Positions 22,387 to 31,046 of a stretch of DNA of 32,869 nt are shown piece after piece. The DNA lies in the NCBI GenBank assembly GCA_021809895.1, contig JAJZJU010000017.1, forward strand, positions 1 through 32,869, written 5' to 3'. This DNA is from a bacterium (GTDB lineage Bacteria; Chloroflexota; Dormibacteria; Aeolococcales; Bog-877). How positions within the stretch are numbered: position 1 is the stretch's first letter; each line of letters opens with the position of its first letter. The notes beneath the pieces were generated by a model. That model saw only the letters and a program-made list of their open reading frames with translations. It searched no databases and was not told the DNA's origin. Position numbers and translations under genes: made by a program.

Positions 22387-22746
22387 TCATTGGCCGAGGC
22401 TCCCCTCGACCAACTCGGCCACGGCGACGGGCTCCTCGCAGCAGGGGCAGAGCCCGCCCACGCCTGCCGCCCGCATGAACCGGTTGCAATTGCTGCAGAG
22501 CTGCTCTCCCAGCGCGCGCGTATCACAGTCATCGCACACGTAGACGGTGACCGTGCGGCGCTGACCGCGGGGAGGCAATGGCGCCACCGGGCCCTTGGGA
22601 GCATGACGCTGGCGCCACGCCGCGACCCGGCACACTGCCGAGCACCACAGCTGGCGGCCGATGGGGACGAAGCCCCGCCCACACCTCTGGCAGGTCGTAA
22701 TGCCTTCGTTACGGGACGGGGTCTCGGGCACCCCGTCCCCACCCAT
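22387..22746 (-). CDS. Zinc-ribbon protein, about 119 aa
   Basis: Small Cys-rich protein with three paired-Cys knuckles: CQRCG with CSAVC (about residues 18-39), CDDCD with CSNCN (about 70-87), and CPCC near the C-terminus. It should bind two or three zinc ions and possibly nucleic acid. ATG 22746 is chosen because the Cys-rich part follows it and the ORF-track extension to 23004 looks non-coding; a later start is possible. Similar small proteins occur beside insertion sequences and plasmid genes in actinobacteria (recollection). It is upstream of and codirectional with the IS110 transposase. Confidence 0.65.
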   Translation of the reverse strand: MGGDGVPETPSRNEGITTCQRCGRGFVPIGRQLWCSAVCRVAAWRQRHAPKGPVAPLPPRGQRRTVTVYVCDDCDTRALGEQLCSNCNRFMRAAGVGGLCPCCEEPVAVAELVEGSLGQ

Positions 22747-23284
22747 CCGGCCGAGCACGACCGTCGCGTCCGCGGCGAGGCCGGGAGAATCCACAGCCCG
22801 GGCGAGTTGTTCACCCCCTCTCCCCGGACCCCTCTCCCCAGCTTCTACTACTACTTTTTCACTCGCCTTCGGCTCCCGCATGCCCCCATTAGCGGGACGT
22901 TCCCGGTGTGAAATATCGGATCTCCACGGCGCCCCAACTCCCGCCCATTGCCACCCGCTCAATCTTCGACTCTCGGACCCAAATCCGGCAGATCTCGGGG
23001 CCATTGCTCAGCGCCGCCGGGACCGCGTCTGGCTCCCGCCAGGAAAGGTTCTCGAAAGCATGGAGGGGAGCTTTGAGTTCAAGGCCAACGGGGGCACCTT
23101 GGGGGCGCCGAGTTCCCTGGTCGGTTCTCTCCGGCGATCCCGCTGCTGGCAATTGGGTGGTTCCAGTCGTGATCAGCCCAGCCAGGGATGTGGCTAGGAT
23201 GCGGCCCGGAAGCCACCACCGACTGAGACGAGCGGCTGCTCCATCAGGCTTCATCAGGACCAGGTGTGCGCCTGCATCATGATG
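22747..23284. other. Intergenic stretch with possible gene remnant
   Basis: One plus frame near 22990-23110 (DRVWLPPGKVLESMEGSFEF) looks like a fragment of a protein gene. No start, partner or family could be recognised. Confidence 0.35.
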
Positions 23285-23290
23285 TATGAT
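23285..23290 (+). promoter_or_regulatory. -10 element of VapBC, leaderless geometry
   Basis: TATGAT with a six-base spacer (GCCGTG) before ATG 23297. Confidence 0.5.
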
Positions 23291-23296
23291 GCCGTG

Positions 23297-23527
23297 ATGC
23301 GGACTACAGTGAACCTTCCCGAAGACCTTCACCGGGTTGCCATGTCGCTGGCCCGCGACCGCGATCAGAGCCTGAGTCAGACCGTGAGTGACCTGCTGCG
23401 AAAGGCACTCGGCCCCGAGATCGAGGGCGAGCAGGTAACCCAAGACCCAGCCACTGGTTTGCCTATGGTGCGGCTCGGCCACCTGGTGACCACCGAGATG
23501 GTGCGCGCCGCGGCCGACGAGGAGTGA
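23297..23527 (+). CDS. VapB-type antitoxin
   Basis: 76-residue ribbon-helix-helix antitoxin: MRTTVNLPEDLHRVAMSLAR, SLSQTVSDLLRKALG, then a toxin-binding arm (GLPMVRLGHLVTTEMVRAA). ATG 23297 is chosen because the fold starts there and a TATGAT hexamer sits six bases before it; the ORF-track start at 23264 adds residues encoded by that promoter. It overlaps the toxin start by four bases. Confidence 0.9.
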   Translation: MRTTVNLPEDLHRVAMSLARDRDQSLSQTVSDLLRKALGPEIEGEQVTQDPATGLPMVRLGHLVTTEMVRAAADEE

Positions 23528-23922
23528 CTCACCTCCTGGACAGCAATGTCCTGGTGGCGCTGGCAGTCCTTGACCACGTCCATCACGGCGCCGCTGCCCG
23601 GTGGTGGGGTGCCTCGGACGAGCCGTTCGCAACCTGTCCCATTACCCAGGGTGCCCTGATCCGCCTGCTCATGCGTGAAGGACTGGACGCCGGCGCGGCC
23701 AAGAGAGTCCTCGGCCTGCTGACCGGCCATGTGCGCCACACCTTCTGGCCCGACGACATCGGTTACGACTCGATCGACCTGACTCGGGTGCTCGGCCACG
23801 CTCACGTCACCGACTCCTACTTGGCCGCCTTGGCCCGGCACCGGCAGGCGAAACTCGCCACCTTCGACCGGGGTCTGGCCAGGGAGGCACCCGGTGTGGT
23901 TACGCTGATCCCGGTCACCTGA
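23524..23922 (+). CDS. VapC-type PIN toxin
   Basis: 132-residue PIN ribonuclease of the common actinobacterial VapC group. It has D6 (HLLDSNVLVALA), the CPITQGALIRLLMREG helix where Gln takes the place of the usual second acidic residue, the WPDDIGYDSI segment, HVTDSYLAALA with the third Asp, and LATFDRGLA with the fourth. Start GTG 23524 forms a GTGA overlap with the antitoxin stop. Confidence 0.92.
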   Translation: MTHLLDSNVLVALAVLDHVHHGAAARWWGASDEPFATCPITQGALIRLLMREGLDAGAAKRVLGLLTGHVRHTFWPDDIGYDSIDLTRVLGHAHVTDSYLAALARHRQAKLATFDRGLAREAPGVVTLIPVT

Positions 23923-24552
23923 TCGCAGCACTCACCCGGTGTGGCGCCGGTAGGTGGTCACGGCCCCGACTTGTCTCCGGCCGGCCCCAGGCGCGGCTCC
24001 CACACTTTCAGCAGCGCTAGTTGCTGGCCTCCTCCTGAGACCTGTGCTTCCGGGCACCTGCTCTGCTTCACCCGCGGCCGATATCGGCAACCTGGGGGCC
24101 GAGTGCTGACTCAGAGGGGGCAAAAGGGGGACCATGCCTGGGCTGCTACCGCCTCCCTGCCGGGCGGCGCTTGTCTCGTACCGCCGCCCTCGAGGCGGGC
24201 TCGACGCCACCTCGAGGCTGCTAGCCAGCCGTCAGGGACGGCTCTCGAGACAGCGGGCACTGGAGAGCTCTGACCGGTGCTGCGAGCTGACCGGAATCCC
24301 TCGGGTCACACGCAACCTGCTCAGTCACTCTTGTGCCGGCCGCTGGATGAGCTCAGGGGTGCCCCTGGGTTCGAATGTCAAGCCCTTGGACATCGCGGTC
24401 CTCGACTGGTACGGGGAGCACCTGAGGGGGAATGAGGGGTTAGTAGCAGCAGGGAGGGGAAAGTGGGTTGGGGAATGGGTTGAACAACCAGCAGAATGGG
24501 GACGGCGGCCTGTGACGCCACACCCAGGCTGGAGAAGGAGGACGTAGACACG
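23923..24552. other. Intergenic stretch, no recognised gene
   Basis: The plus ORF 24134-24547 has biased composition and no family resemblance. The region ends in the ribosome binding site of the SRPBCC gene. Confidence 0.4.
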
Positions 24553-25005
24553 ATGCACCTCGAACATGAAGTTGAGATCCAAGCCCCGCGCGACCGGGCT
24601 TGGGAAGCTCTGATCGGGGTCGAGCGATGGCCGCTTTGGACTGAGTCGATGCGGCTGGTGAGATGGCTCGACGGCTGCCGCATGAGCCCCGGCGCCCGGG
24701 CTCTGATCCAGCAGCCGGGACTGCCGGCCACGGTCTGGACCGTCACCGCCGTCCTTCAGGGGTTCTCCTTTACTTGGAAGAGTGCCCGGCCCGGCCTAAC
24801 GACTGTCGCCAGCCACGTCCTGGCCGATTCCGCGGGCGCTGCCGTGACCTTGACCATCTCCATCGACCAGAGCGGTCCGCTGTCGCCACTGGCAAGCTGG
24901 TTGATGCAGAAGAGGACGCGGCGCTACCTCCGCTTGGAGGCCGAAGGACTGGGGCGCGCCGCGGAGGATCTCAGCTCGAGAGCGGCCTCCGCTGAGCCTG
25001 GTTGA
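24553..25005 (+). CDS. SRPBCC (polyketide cyclase-like) protein
   Basis: 150-residue SRPBCC-fold protein: MHLEHEVEIQAPRDRAWEAL, then VERWPLWTESMRLVRWL, a central beta-rich region (VWTVTAVLQGFSFTWKS) and a long C-terminal helix (LMQKRTRRYLRLEAEGLGRAAE). It probably binds a hydrophobic ligand. ATG 24553 follows AAGGAGG, and the longer ORF-track start is rejected for that reason. It stands alone and is unrelated in detail to the SRPBCC gene at 16708. Confidence 0.85.
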   Translation: MHLEHEVEIQAPRDRAWEALIGVERWPLWTESMRLVRWLDGCRMSPGARALIQQPGLPATVWTVTAVLQGFSFTWKSARPGLTTVASHVLADSAGAAVTLTISIDQSGPLSPLASWLMQKRTRRYLRLEAEGLGRAAEDLSSRAASAEPG

Positions 25006-26021
25006 CCCGCAGCCACCCACTCCCGCAAAAGCCGGCCCGCCACCAACGTGGCGCAGCACCGGCGTCCCATGCATGAAACCACCATCTCTCTCCGCCCGAT
25101 CGGCCCCAAGAGCTCACGAGGGTGCGCGATTGTGGCAGCTTCGGCCCGGCCGACCTGGTGCTGAGGTCGATGGCTCATCTCCTGATCTCATGAGGCCAGG
25201 AAGCCACATCCGCATGAGCGGCGCCCCAATCCCATGCGGAGCAAACGCCTGGTAGGGCCGGCCAGCAGGTCCCTCTTCGCCTGGCAACTGCAAGACGTCT
25301 TCGGCCAAGCGGATGACAGCGCCCGACTGATGGGGAGAAGTTGCTCGCAGGAACTGTGGCGCGCAGCCCCGATGAACCTGACTGGGCGGTGACCGCTTCA
25401 CAAGATCTCCCTCACTGGCTGGAAGCAGCACGTGAGAACGGTGTGGTTGACGTCGAGGCCACCGCCAGCCGCACCCGCTGGCCTCGTGTCAGACTCCCGC
25501 TCCGACTTGTGGCGCGTAGAAGCTCGCCGGAGCGGACGGCGGCAGGTCCATGACCTCACAGGCGGCTGGCCGGGTCCGGTCCTCGGCTCACGCGCGGCCC
25601 CTTGCCAAGATCCGCCATCGAGTGCGCTTGCCCGAGGGCCCCGGGCGGCCGTGAATCGGATTGTGACCAGCCAACCAGGGCGTCGGACCAGCCATCCAAC
25701 CAGCCTTCAGCGGCCGCGGGCGCCCCCGCAGACAGGCGCCGATCCCACCGCGGGCAGGAGGATGGAGGCCCGGAAACAGAACCGGGTGCCCCCTCTCCTA
25801 CAGGAGCTCACGGCCGCCTTGGCCCATGGGCAGAGCGCTCGCCATGGCTTGCCTGGTCGACGCCAGACCGTACGGCGCAGGTCGCGCAATCGAGCCGTCC
25901 GTGACAAGACCCGACCCGCTAACGCCAGGTCCGAGCGACACAGCGACCCTGGCCTCATCCCTCAACCACAACGCTGGATCCCGCCCTAAACCCAGGCACG
26001 CAGGTCGAGCCAGAGCAGGCA
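25006..26021. other. 1-kb stretch without a recognised gene
   Basis: ORFs in all frames are Arg/Pro/Ala-rich shadows. A 23-nt motif near 25183 (CCTGATCTCATG, two variable positions, CCAGGAAG) is shared with 10645. Nothing else was identified. Confidence 0.4.
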
Positions 26022-26048
26022 GGTTGCCTGCGGCGAGCGCAGGCAACC
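26022..26048 (-). terminator. Strong hairpin terminator of the solute-binding gene
   Basis: GGTTGCCTGCG and CGCAGGCAACC form a perfect 11-bp stem with a 5-nt loop, 21 bases past the stop on the minus strand. No T-tract follows. Confidence 0.7.
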
Positions 26049-26068
26049 CGTCCCCGCGATGCTCATGG

Positions 26069-27862
26069 TCAGTTCGTAAAGTGCCAGCTCTCCGGGTAGA
26101 TGTTGAGGACCGGGTCCTGGGGATAGGCGCCGACCAGGGTGTCCTTCACCGCTGACACCTGCTGGGCCGCGACCGGCTGCCAGAGGACCGGGAGCTGGGA
26201 GGCCATGAAGTTCTCGTAGGCATACAGGGCGGACACCGACGATGAGGTGTGTGTCGTCCCGATCAGGGCGTCCAGAGTCTCGTTGCTGTAGCTGCCGACG
26301 TTGAAGCCCGCTCCAGTCTGGAACATCTCGCCTCCGGTCGGGTAGTTGTCATTTCCGTAGAACCAGCTCGGCGACCCGAAGGTTCCGATCTGCCAGGTGC
26401 AACTGGCCTGCCCGGCGGTGCAGGGCCCGATGGCTCCCAGAATGTTGGCCGACCCCTTGGCCGCCAGCGTCACTCCGGCCTTGGCGAAGTCGCTCACCAA
26501 GAACTGGGCCTCAAGGGTCTGCGAGAGCAGACCCGTCTGGTACACGTAGGTGAAGCTCAGCGGGGTGCCCGCTGCAATCCCGGCGCCGCACTCCCCCGCC
26601 CCGGTGCCCGGATGGGCGCAGGTATCGGTACCGTGCGGGACCACCTTCCACCCGTGGGACCGAAGCAGGGAGATGGCCGAGTTGACGCTGAAGGGGTATG
26701 GCACGGACTTCACATAGGACGACACCAGGGAGGTCGCCGGGGTCATCGGTACCGGCCCGTAGTCCACCGCCGCCGCTCCGCCGAAGGCGGCCTTGATCAG
26801 CGCCGGCTGATCGATGAGGTGCTGCATCGCCTGGCGCACGTACAACTGGGAGAAGATCGGCCCTGCGCTGGGGTTGTGGTAGTTAAGGAACACCAGGGCG
26901 GTTTCCCAGCCGTACCAAGGTTCGATCTTGTACCCGGGGACCGACTGCCCGATGTCGGCGGGCGGCACATATCCGTAAGTGACCCCGCCCCCGCGGAGAG
27001 CGGTGTACTCGGCGGTGTCACTGGAGAACGGCAGCTCCTCGAAGGCGCTGATGGTGGGCTTCGGCGTCCCCGAGTATCGCGTGTTGGGGACCATCTTGAC
27101 GAACCCGCTGGAGTTGAACTGGGCCAGCTTGAACGGACCGTCCACTATCTGCCAGAGCGGATTGGTCGCGTAGGTGCCCAGCGACTTCGACTGTCCCGCC
27201 AGGAAGGTGTACACGGCGGCACAGTCGGCGATGGTGGTGTCACAGTGGCTGGCAACTCCCGGTGCGGTCTCATCCCAGGCCGCCGGCAATGGGGTGATCT
27301 GAGAGAGCTCATTGTGAAGGAACCACTGGTGACTGAAGGCCTTAGAGAGCGTGAAGGTGATGGTGCGGGTCCCCTGGAGGGACATGGCCACGATGTTGTC
27401 AGGAAAGGCACCCGGAACATACGCGAACCAGTTGGCCCTCTCCGCTTTGACCATGTTGACCCATAGCGCCACATCAGCATTGGTGACCGGAGTGCCGTTC
27501 GACCACTGGTAGGGCTTCAGGGTGACGGTGACGGTGGTGCCGCCGTTGGAGAAGACGGGCCGACTGGCCAGGCTGACCTGGGGGTTGTAGTGGGGCTGGC
27601 CCTTGTACCCGAACCAATAGAGAGGACGATACATGAGGAACTGGAAGTCCGAGATATTGGCACTGTTGGCGTACGTCCCCGGCATCAGCGGAAAGATGTA
27701 GTTGGGAGCCCCCAGCGGCTGCTCGGCGAAGGTGACCGTCCCACCCTTGGCGCTCTTCACCGGCGTGGTGCTGGAGCAGGCTGCCAACAACAGCGAAGCG
27801 CCCGCCGCCACTGCGGCAGCGCGCCAAAACGACATCAAGCGGAAGCTACGCATCTTTTTCAC
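26069..27862 (-). CDS. ABC transporter solute-binding lipoprotein, family 5 (peptide type)
   Basis: About 597-residue extracellular lipoprotein that would deliver peptides or similar solutes to an ABC permease. The signal peptide has a basic start (KKMRSFRLMSFWR), a hydrophobic core and the lipobox LLAAC. The SBP_bac_5 domain follows, with FAEQPLGAPNYIFPLMPG, LKPYQWSNGTPVTNADVALWV, LWQIVDGPFKLAQF and YVRQAMQHLIDQPALIKAAF, and it ends DPVLNIYPESWHF. GTG 27862 or ATG 27853 are both plausible; the ORF-track start at 28102 is too early. No permease or ATPase genes are in the window, so it is an orphan. An 18-nt palindrome lies directly upstream. Confidence 0.88.
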   Translation of the reverse strand: MKKMRSFRLMSFWRAAAVAAGASLLLAACSSTTPVKSAKGGTVTFAEQPLGAPNYIFPLMPGTYANSANISDFQFLMYRPLYWFGYKGQPHYNPQVSLASRPVFSNGGTTVTVTLKPYQWSNGTPVTNADVALWVNMVKAERANWFAYVPGAFPDNIVAMSLQGTRTITFTLSKAFSHQWFLHNELSQITPLPAAWDETAPGVASHCDTTIADCAAVYTFLAGQSKSLGTYATNPLWQIVDGPFKLAQFNSSGFVKMVPNTRYSGTPKPTISAFEELPFSSDTAEYTALRGGGVTYGYVPPADIGQSVPGYKIEPWYGWETALVFLNYHNPSAGPIFSQLYVRQAMQHLIDQPALIKAAFGGAAAVDYGPVPMTPATSLVSSYVKSVPYPFSVNSAISLLRSHGWKVVPHGTDTCAHPGTGAGECGAGIAAGTPLSFTYVYQTGLLSQTLEAQFLVSDFAKAGVTLAAKGSANILGAIGPCTAGQASCTWQIGTFGSPSWFYGNDNYPTGGEMFQTGAGFNVGSYSNETLDALIGTTHTSSSVSALYAYENFMASQLPVLWQPVAAQQVSAVKDTLVGAYPQDPVLNIYPESWHFTN

Positions 27863-27863
27863 C

Positions 27864-27881
27864 CAAGTTTGGCCAATCTTG
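27864..27881. promoter_or_regulatory. 18-nt palindrome at the solute-binding gene start
   Basis: CAAGTTTGGCCAATCTTG has eight of nine pairs complementary and touches the GTG start codon. A TTGTCA hexamer overlaps its upstream edge on the minus strand. It is probably an operator. Confidence 0.45.
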
Positions 27882-28564
27882 ACAAGCGGCGGACTCCCCT
27901 TGTTCCTGGCCGCATTGCCGACCTCTGGGACCGCCACAGGTCCGCGCGATGGTACCAGATGGTAAGGCCGTGGGTCCCGGCGCGATCGAGCGCGTCGAGC
28001 CCGGCGCAAGAAGGGCCGAAGCTGGCACTTGACCGGGCCAGGTCTGTCTGGTCGCGCCCGGGGATGCAAAGCGCTGGGCGAGATCAAGGTCGCCCACCAC
28101 ACCCTCGGGTTCCGGACCGTGGTCGGGGAGTCGCATAAGCCGGTAGCGGGGCAAGGCGCCAGCCTGCTCGCTGTCGTGGGCTACGGATCGGAGGCGTTGA
28201 CCATGATCCACAGTCCGTTCGATGACCTCCGGTAGACCCAGGTGCTGGGCCAGAGTGCCGGAGAGCAGCAGCCGGGCGCCGGCGACCGCGTGGAGGTCAT
28301 CGAACGCCCCCCATGACAGTCCAGAGCGAAGGCTGATGTCGGCACCGACAGGGCGCTGCTCTGGTAGCGGCGATGGACGTGTGGGCGCCATCAATTCCCC
28401 CAGCGCCAATTACATTTTCGTTGTGTACCGCCCCTCCCCTACCTCGACCCCATCGCTGTCTCTACGCTACCTCACCAGCAGTATTCCAACGTCCAAGGCC
28501 GTCCCGGACACATCGTCGCCAGCGGTGTTCACAACTCTCCACGCCCCAGCGAAGCACTCGGCGA
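27882..28564. other. Intergenic stretch with transposase remnant
   Basis: Apart from the IS1380-like remnant at about 28205-28340 no gene is supported. The ORF-track extension of the solute-binding gene and the overlapping plus ORFs are shadows. Confidence 0.4.
28205..28340 (-). pseudogene. IS1380-like transposase N-terminal remnant
   Basis: The minus frame contains GAFDDLHAVAGARLLLSGTL and AQHLGLPEVIERTVD, which resemble the N-terminus of IS1380 transposases (LVANAGLL---LA--LGL-ELI---V). After about 50 residues the resemblance ends and the catalytic DDE region is absent. This is a small fossil of an insertion sequence, identified by pattern only. Confidence 0.45.
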
Positions 28565-29794
28565 TCAGGAGTTCTTCCCCAAAGATTGGCGCGCGAGCTC
28601 GGCGCGGGCCAGGGCGTTCTCGTGCACCTCGTCGGGACCGTCAGCAAACCTCAGGGTGCGGATCCCAGCGAACGACGCCGCCAGGGGAAAGTCCTGGCTC
28701 AGGCCACCCGCGCCATGGACCTGGATCGCCCTATCGAGAATCCACTCCACCGTCCTCGGGGTCGCAATCTTGATGGCCTGAATTTCCGCATGGGCACCCC
28801 TGTTGCCGACTGTGTCCATCAGCCAGGCGGTCTTGAGCACCAGCAGTCGCAGCTGCTCCAGCCGCACCCGGGACTGGGCGATCCACTCGCGCACCACGCC
28901 CTGCTCAGCCAGGGGCTTTCCGAAAGCGACTCGCTCCGAGGCGCGCGCACACATCAGCTCGATGGCCCGCTCCGCCACGCCGATGGAGCGCATGCAGTGG
29001 TGGATGCGCCCGGGACCAAGCCGGGCCTGCGCGATCGCGAACCCGTCGCCCTCGCCTCCAATCAGATTTTCGACCGGCACCCGGACGTCGTTGAACTCGA
29101 GCTCGGCGTGGCCGCCATGGTGATGGTCGTCGTAGCCGAAGACCTCCATGCCGCGCTTGACCACCACGCCTTTGGTGTGGCGCGGGACCAGGATCTGGCT
29201 CTGCTGCCAGTGGCGGTCCGCGGATGGGTCGGTCTTGCCCATCACGATGAAGATTTCGGCGTGCGGGTTCATCGCGCCGGTGATCCACCATTTGCGCCCA
29301 TTGATGAGGTAGCTGTCGCCCGCGCGCTCGATGCGGGTGGAGATATTGGTGGCATCGGAGGAGGCGACATCAGGCTCGGTCATCGCAAATGCGGACCGGA
29401 TCTTGCCTGCCAGCAGTGGTTCCAGCCACCGCGCCTTCTGCTGCTCGGTGCCGAACGCCGCGAGGACCTCCATGTTGCCGCTGTCAGGGGCGGCGCAGTT
29501 GAGGGCGGCGGGCGCCAGCTGCCCGCTGCGGCCCGTGATCTCCGCCAACGGCGCGTACTGCAGATTCGTGAGGCCAGCCCCCCCTTCGCCGGGCAGGAAG
29601 AGGTTCCAGAGCCCGCGCGCTCGCGCCTCATCCTGGAGCTCGGCAAGGATGGGGACCTCGGTCCAAGCCCAGCGGTTCTCAAGTGCCTCGAGCTGCTCCG
29701 CGAAGGCCGCTTCCGCTGGCTCCACCTTCTCCTCCATGAAGGCCAACAGCCTGCGTCGGAACTCCTCGGTCTTGGCGTCATACGCGAAATCCAT
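28565..29794 (-). CDS. Acyl-CoA dehydrogenase, ACAD10/11-like
   Basis: 409-residue FAD-dependent acyl-CoA dehydrogenase. Domains in order: N-terminal helices (MDFAYDAKTEEFRRRLLAF), middle beta domain with the FAMTEPDVASSDATN and INGRKWWITGA motifs, and C-terminal helices with RVAFGKPLAEQG and QVHGAGGLSQDFPLA. The last motif, LRFADGPDEVH, replaces the usual YEGT and is the form seen in ACAD10/ACAD11-type enzymes. Those act on 4-phosphorylated hydroxyacyl-CoAs in mammals. The start overlaps the end of the kinase-like gene by 17 bases, so the two are one operon. Confidence 0.93.
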   Translation of the reverse strand: MDFAYDAKTEEFRRRLLAFMEEKVEPAEAAFAEQLEALENRWAWTEVPILAELQDEARARGLWNLFLPGEGGAGLTNLQYAPLAEITGRSGQLAPAALNCAAPDSGNMEVLAAFGTEQQKARWLEPLLAGKIRSAFAMTEPDVASSDATNISTRIERAGDSYLINGRKWWITGAMNPHAEIFIVMGKTDPSADRHWQQSQILVPRHTKGVVVKRGMEVFGYDDHHHGGHAELEFNDVRVPVENLIGGEGDGFAIAQARLGPGRIHHCMRSIGVAERAIELMCARASERVAFGKPLAEQGVVREWIAQSRVRLEQLRLLVLKTAWLMDTVGNRGAHAEIQAIKIATPRTVEWILDRAIQVHGAGGLSQDFPLAASFAGIRTLRFADGPDEVHENALARAELARQSLGKNS

Positions 29795-30857
29795 CAGATC
29801 CCTCCCTCAATACGGACAGTCCCGCTGCAATCAGCGGTTCGACGACATCGCCGACGGTGTCGAACCCAGCCCCCACCGTCTGCCCGTGACTGTAGCGGTA
29901 GTGGATACCCTCAAGAATCACGGCGATCTTGAAATAGGCCAACCCCAGATAGAACCGTATGGCGGATAGGTCCCGCGCGCTCTGCTCCGCGTATCGGCTG
30001 AGAATCCCCTCCGCAGTGAGGAACCCAGGAGCCCTGGGGGCGTCCGCGACCAGGTAGCCGGTCGCCATCTCGGACATGCGCCGATAAACCACCAACAGCG
30101 CCAGATCGGTGAGCGGATCGCCCACCGTCGCCAGCTCCCAGTCGATCACCGCCGCCACCATATCCTGGTCATCCACCAGCAGGTTGTCGAGCCTGAAATC
30201 ACCGTGGACGACCGCCGGAGGTGACTCCACTGGCAAACTGGTCTGCAGCAGCGCCTGCAACTCCGGCGCGCCCACCAGCTCCCGGCTGGAGGATGCGTCG
30301 AGCTGCTTCATGAACCGCCGCACCTGACGACCAAGAAATCCCTGAGGTCGCCCGAAGTCCTCCAGGCCCACCGCTACCGGGTCCACACGATGCAGCTCCG
30401 CCAGGGTATCGACCATACGGGTCGAGATCGCCATGGTGCGGTGCGGCCCGAGCGGTTCAAGCTGCGACGCCAGCCGGTATGGCGTCCCCGCCACCATTTC
30501 CATGACATAGAACGCAGCTCCGATCACGTCCGGGTCCTCGCAGAGGGCATACGTCACCGGCACCGGAATGTCCGTGTCGCGCAGAGCGGTCATCACCCTG
30601 TACTCACGGGCCATGTCGTGAGCAGTCGCCAGCACGTGACCCAGCGGCGGCCGACGAACGATCCAGGAGGTCGCCCCATCTGAGACCCTGTAGGTCAGGT
30701 TGGACTTGCCCCCCATCAGCATCTCCGCTCGTAATCGTCCGCGCACAGCCCCCGGGCAAGCCCACTCGAAGAACTTGCGGAACCTCTCGAGGTCCAGCCC
30801 CGGGGTCTCCCCCGGCTCGCCGAGGGCATCCGGTCGGTCGCTGGTCACGGCACCCAC
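29778..30857 (-). CDS. APH-family phosphotransferase (ACAD10/11 kinase-like)
   Basis: 359-residue kinase-fold protein of the aminoglycoside phosphotransferase family, the ACAD10/11 subgroup. It has the N-terminal lobe MLMGGKSNLTYRVSDG, ATP-binding WIVRRPPLG and the EYRVMTAL helix, the hinge VMEMVAGTPY, catalytic VVHGDFRLDNLLV and metal-binding VIDWELATVGDP. It is unlikely to be a drug-resistance enzyme. By analogy it would phosphorylate a hydroxyacyl-CoA before the dehydrogenase acts. It is translationally linked to the downstream acyl-CoA dehydrogenase. Confidence 0.92.
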   Translation of the reverse strand: MGAVTSDRPDALGEPGETPGLDLERFRKFFEWACPGAVRGRLRAEMLMGGKSNLTYRVSDGATSWIVRRPPLGHVLATAHDMAREYRVMTALRDTDIPVPVTYALCEDPDVIGAAFYVMEMVAGTPYRLASQLEPLGPHRTMAISTRMVDTLAELHRVDPVAVGLEDFGRPQGFLGRQVRRFMKQLDASSSRELVGAPELQALLQTSLPVESPPAVVHGDFRLDNLLVDDQDMVAAVIDWELATVGDPLTDLALLVVYRRMSEMATGYLVADAPRAPGFLTAEGILSRYAEQSARDLSAIRFYLGLAYFKIAVILEGIHYRYSHGQTVGAGFDTVGDVVEPLIAAGLSVLREGSDGFRV

Positions 30858-31046
30858 ACCAACCCGGCGGCGGAGCGGCGCCTAAGGGCACGGCCTTGCG
30901 GGCGCGGGGCCCGGCCCCGATTGGTCTGGGACCTGCGCCACTGAACGCCGTGGCTCTCCCAGCGTCTCGCAAACCGACACGCATCCATCAACTGCCCACC
31001 CTGGCGGATCACAGCGCCGGGGCCCAGGCTCGGAGGCCGATCGCAG

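Noticed and set aside
24366-24380. GGTTCGAAT, tRNA T-loop-like
   Set aside because: No acceptor or anticodon stem could be formed around it.
25432-25989. 185-aa plus-strand ORF
   Set aside because: Low-complexity Arg/Pro/Ser composition, no ribosome site and no family resemblance.
26249-27466. 405-aa plus-strand ORF
   Set aside because: Antisense to the solute-binding lipoprotein, which has a signal peptide and family motifs.
28373-29932. 519-aa plus-strand ORF
   Set aside because: Shadow of the acyl-CoA dehydrogenase gene.
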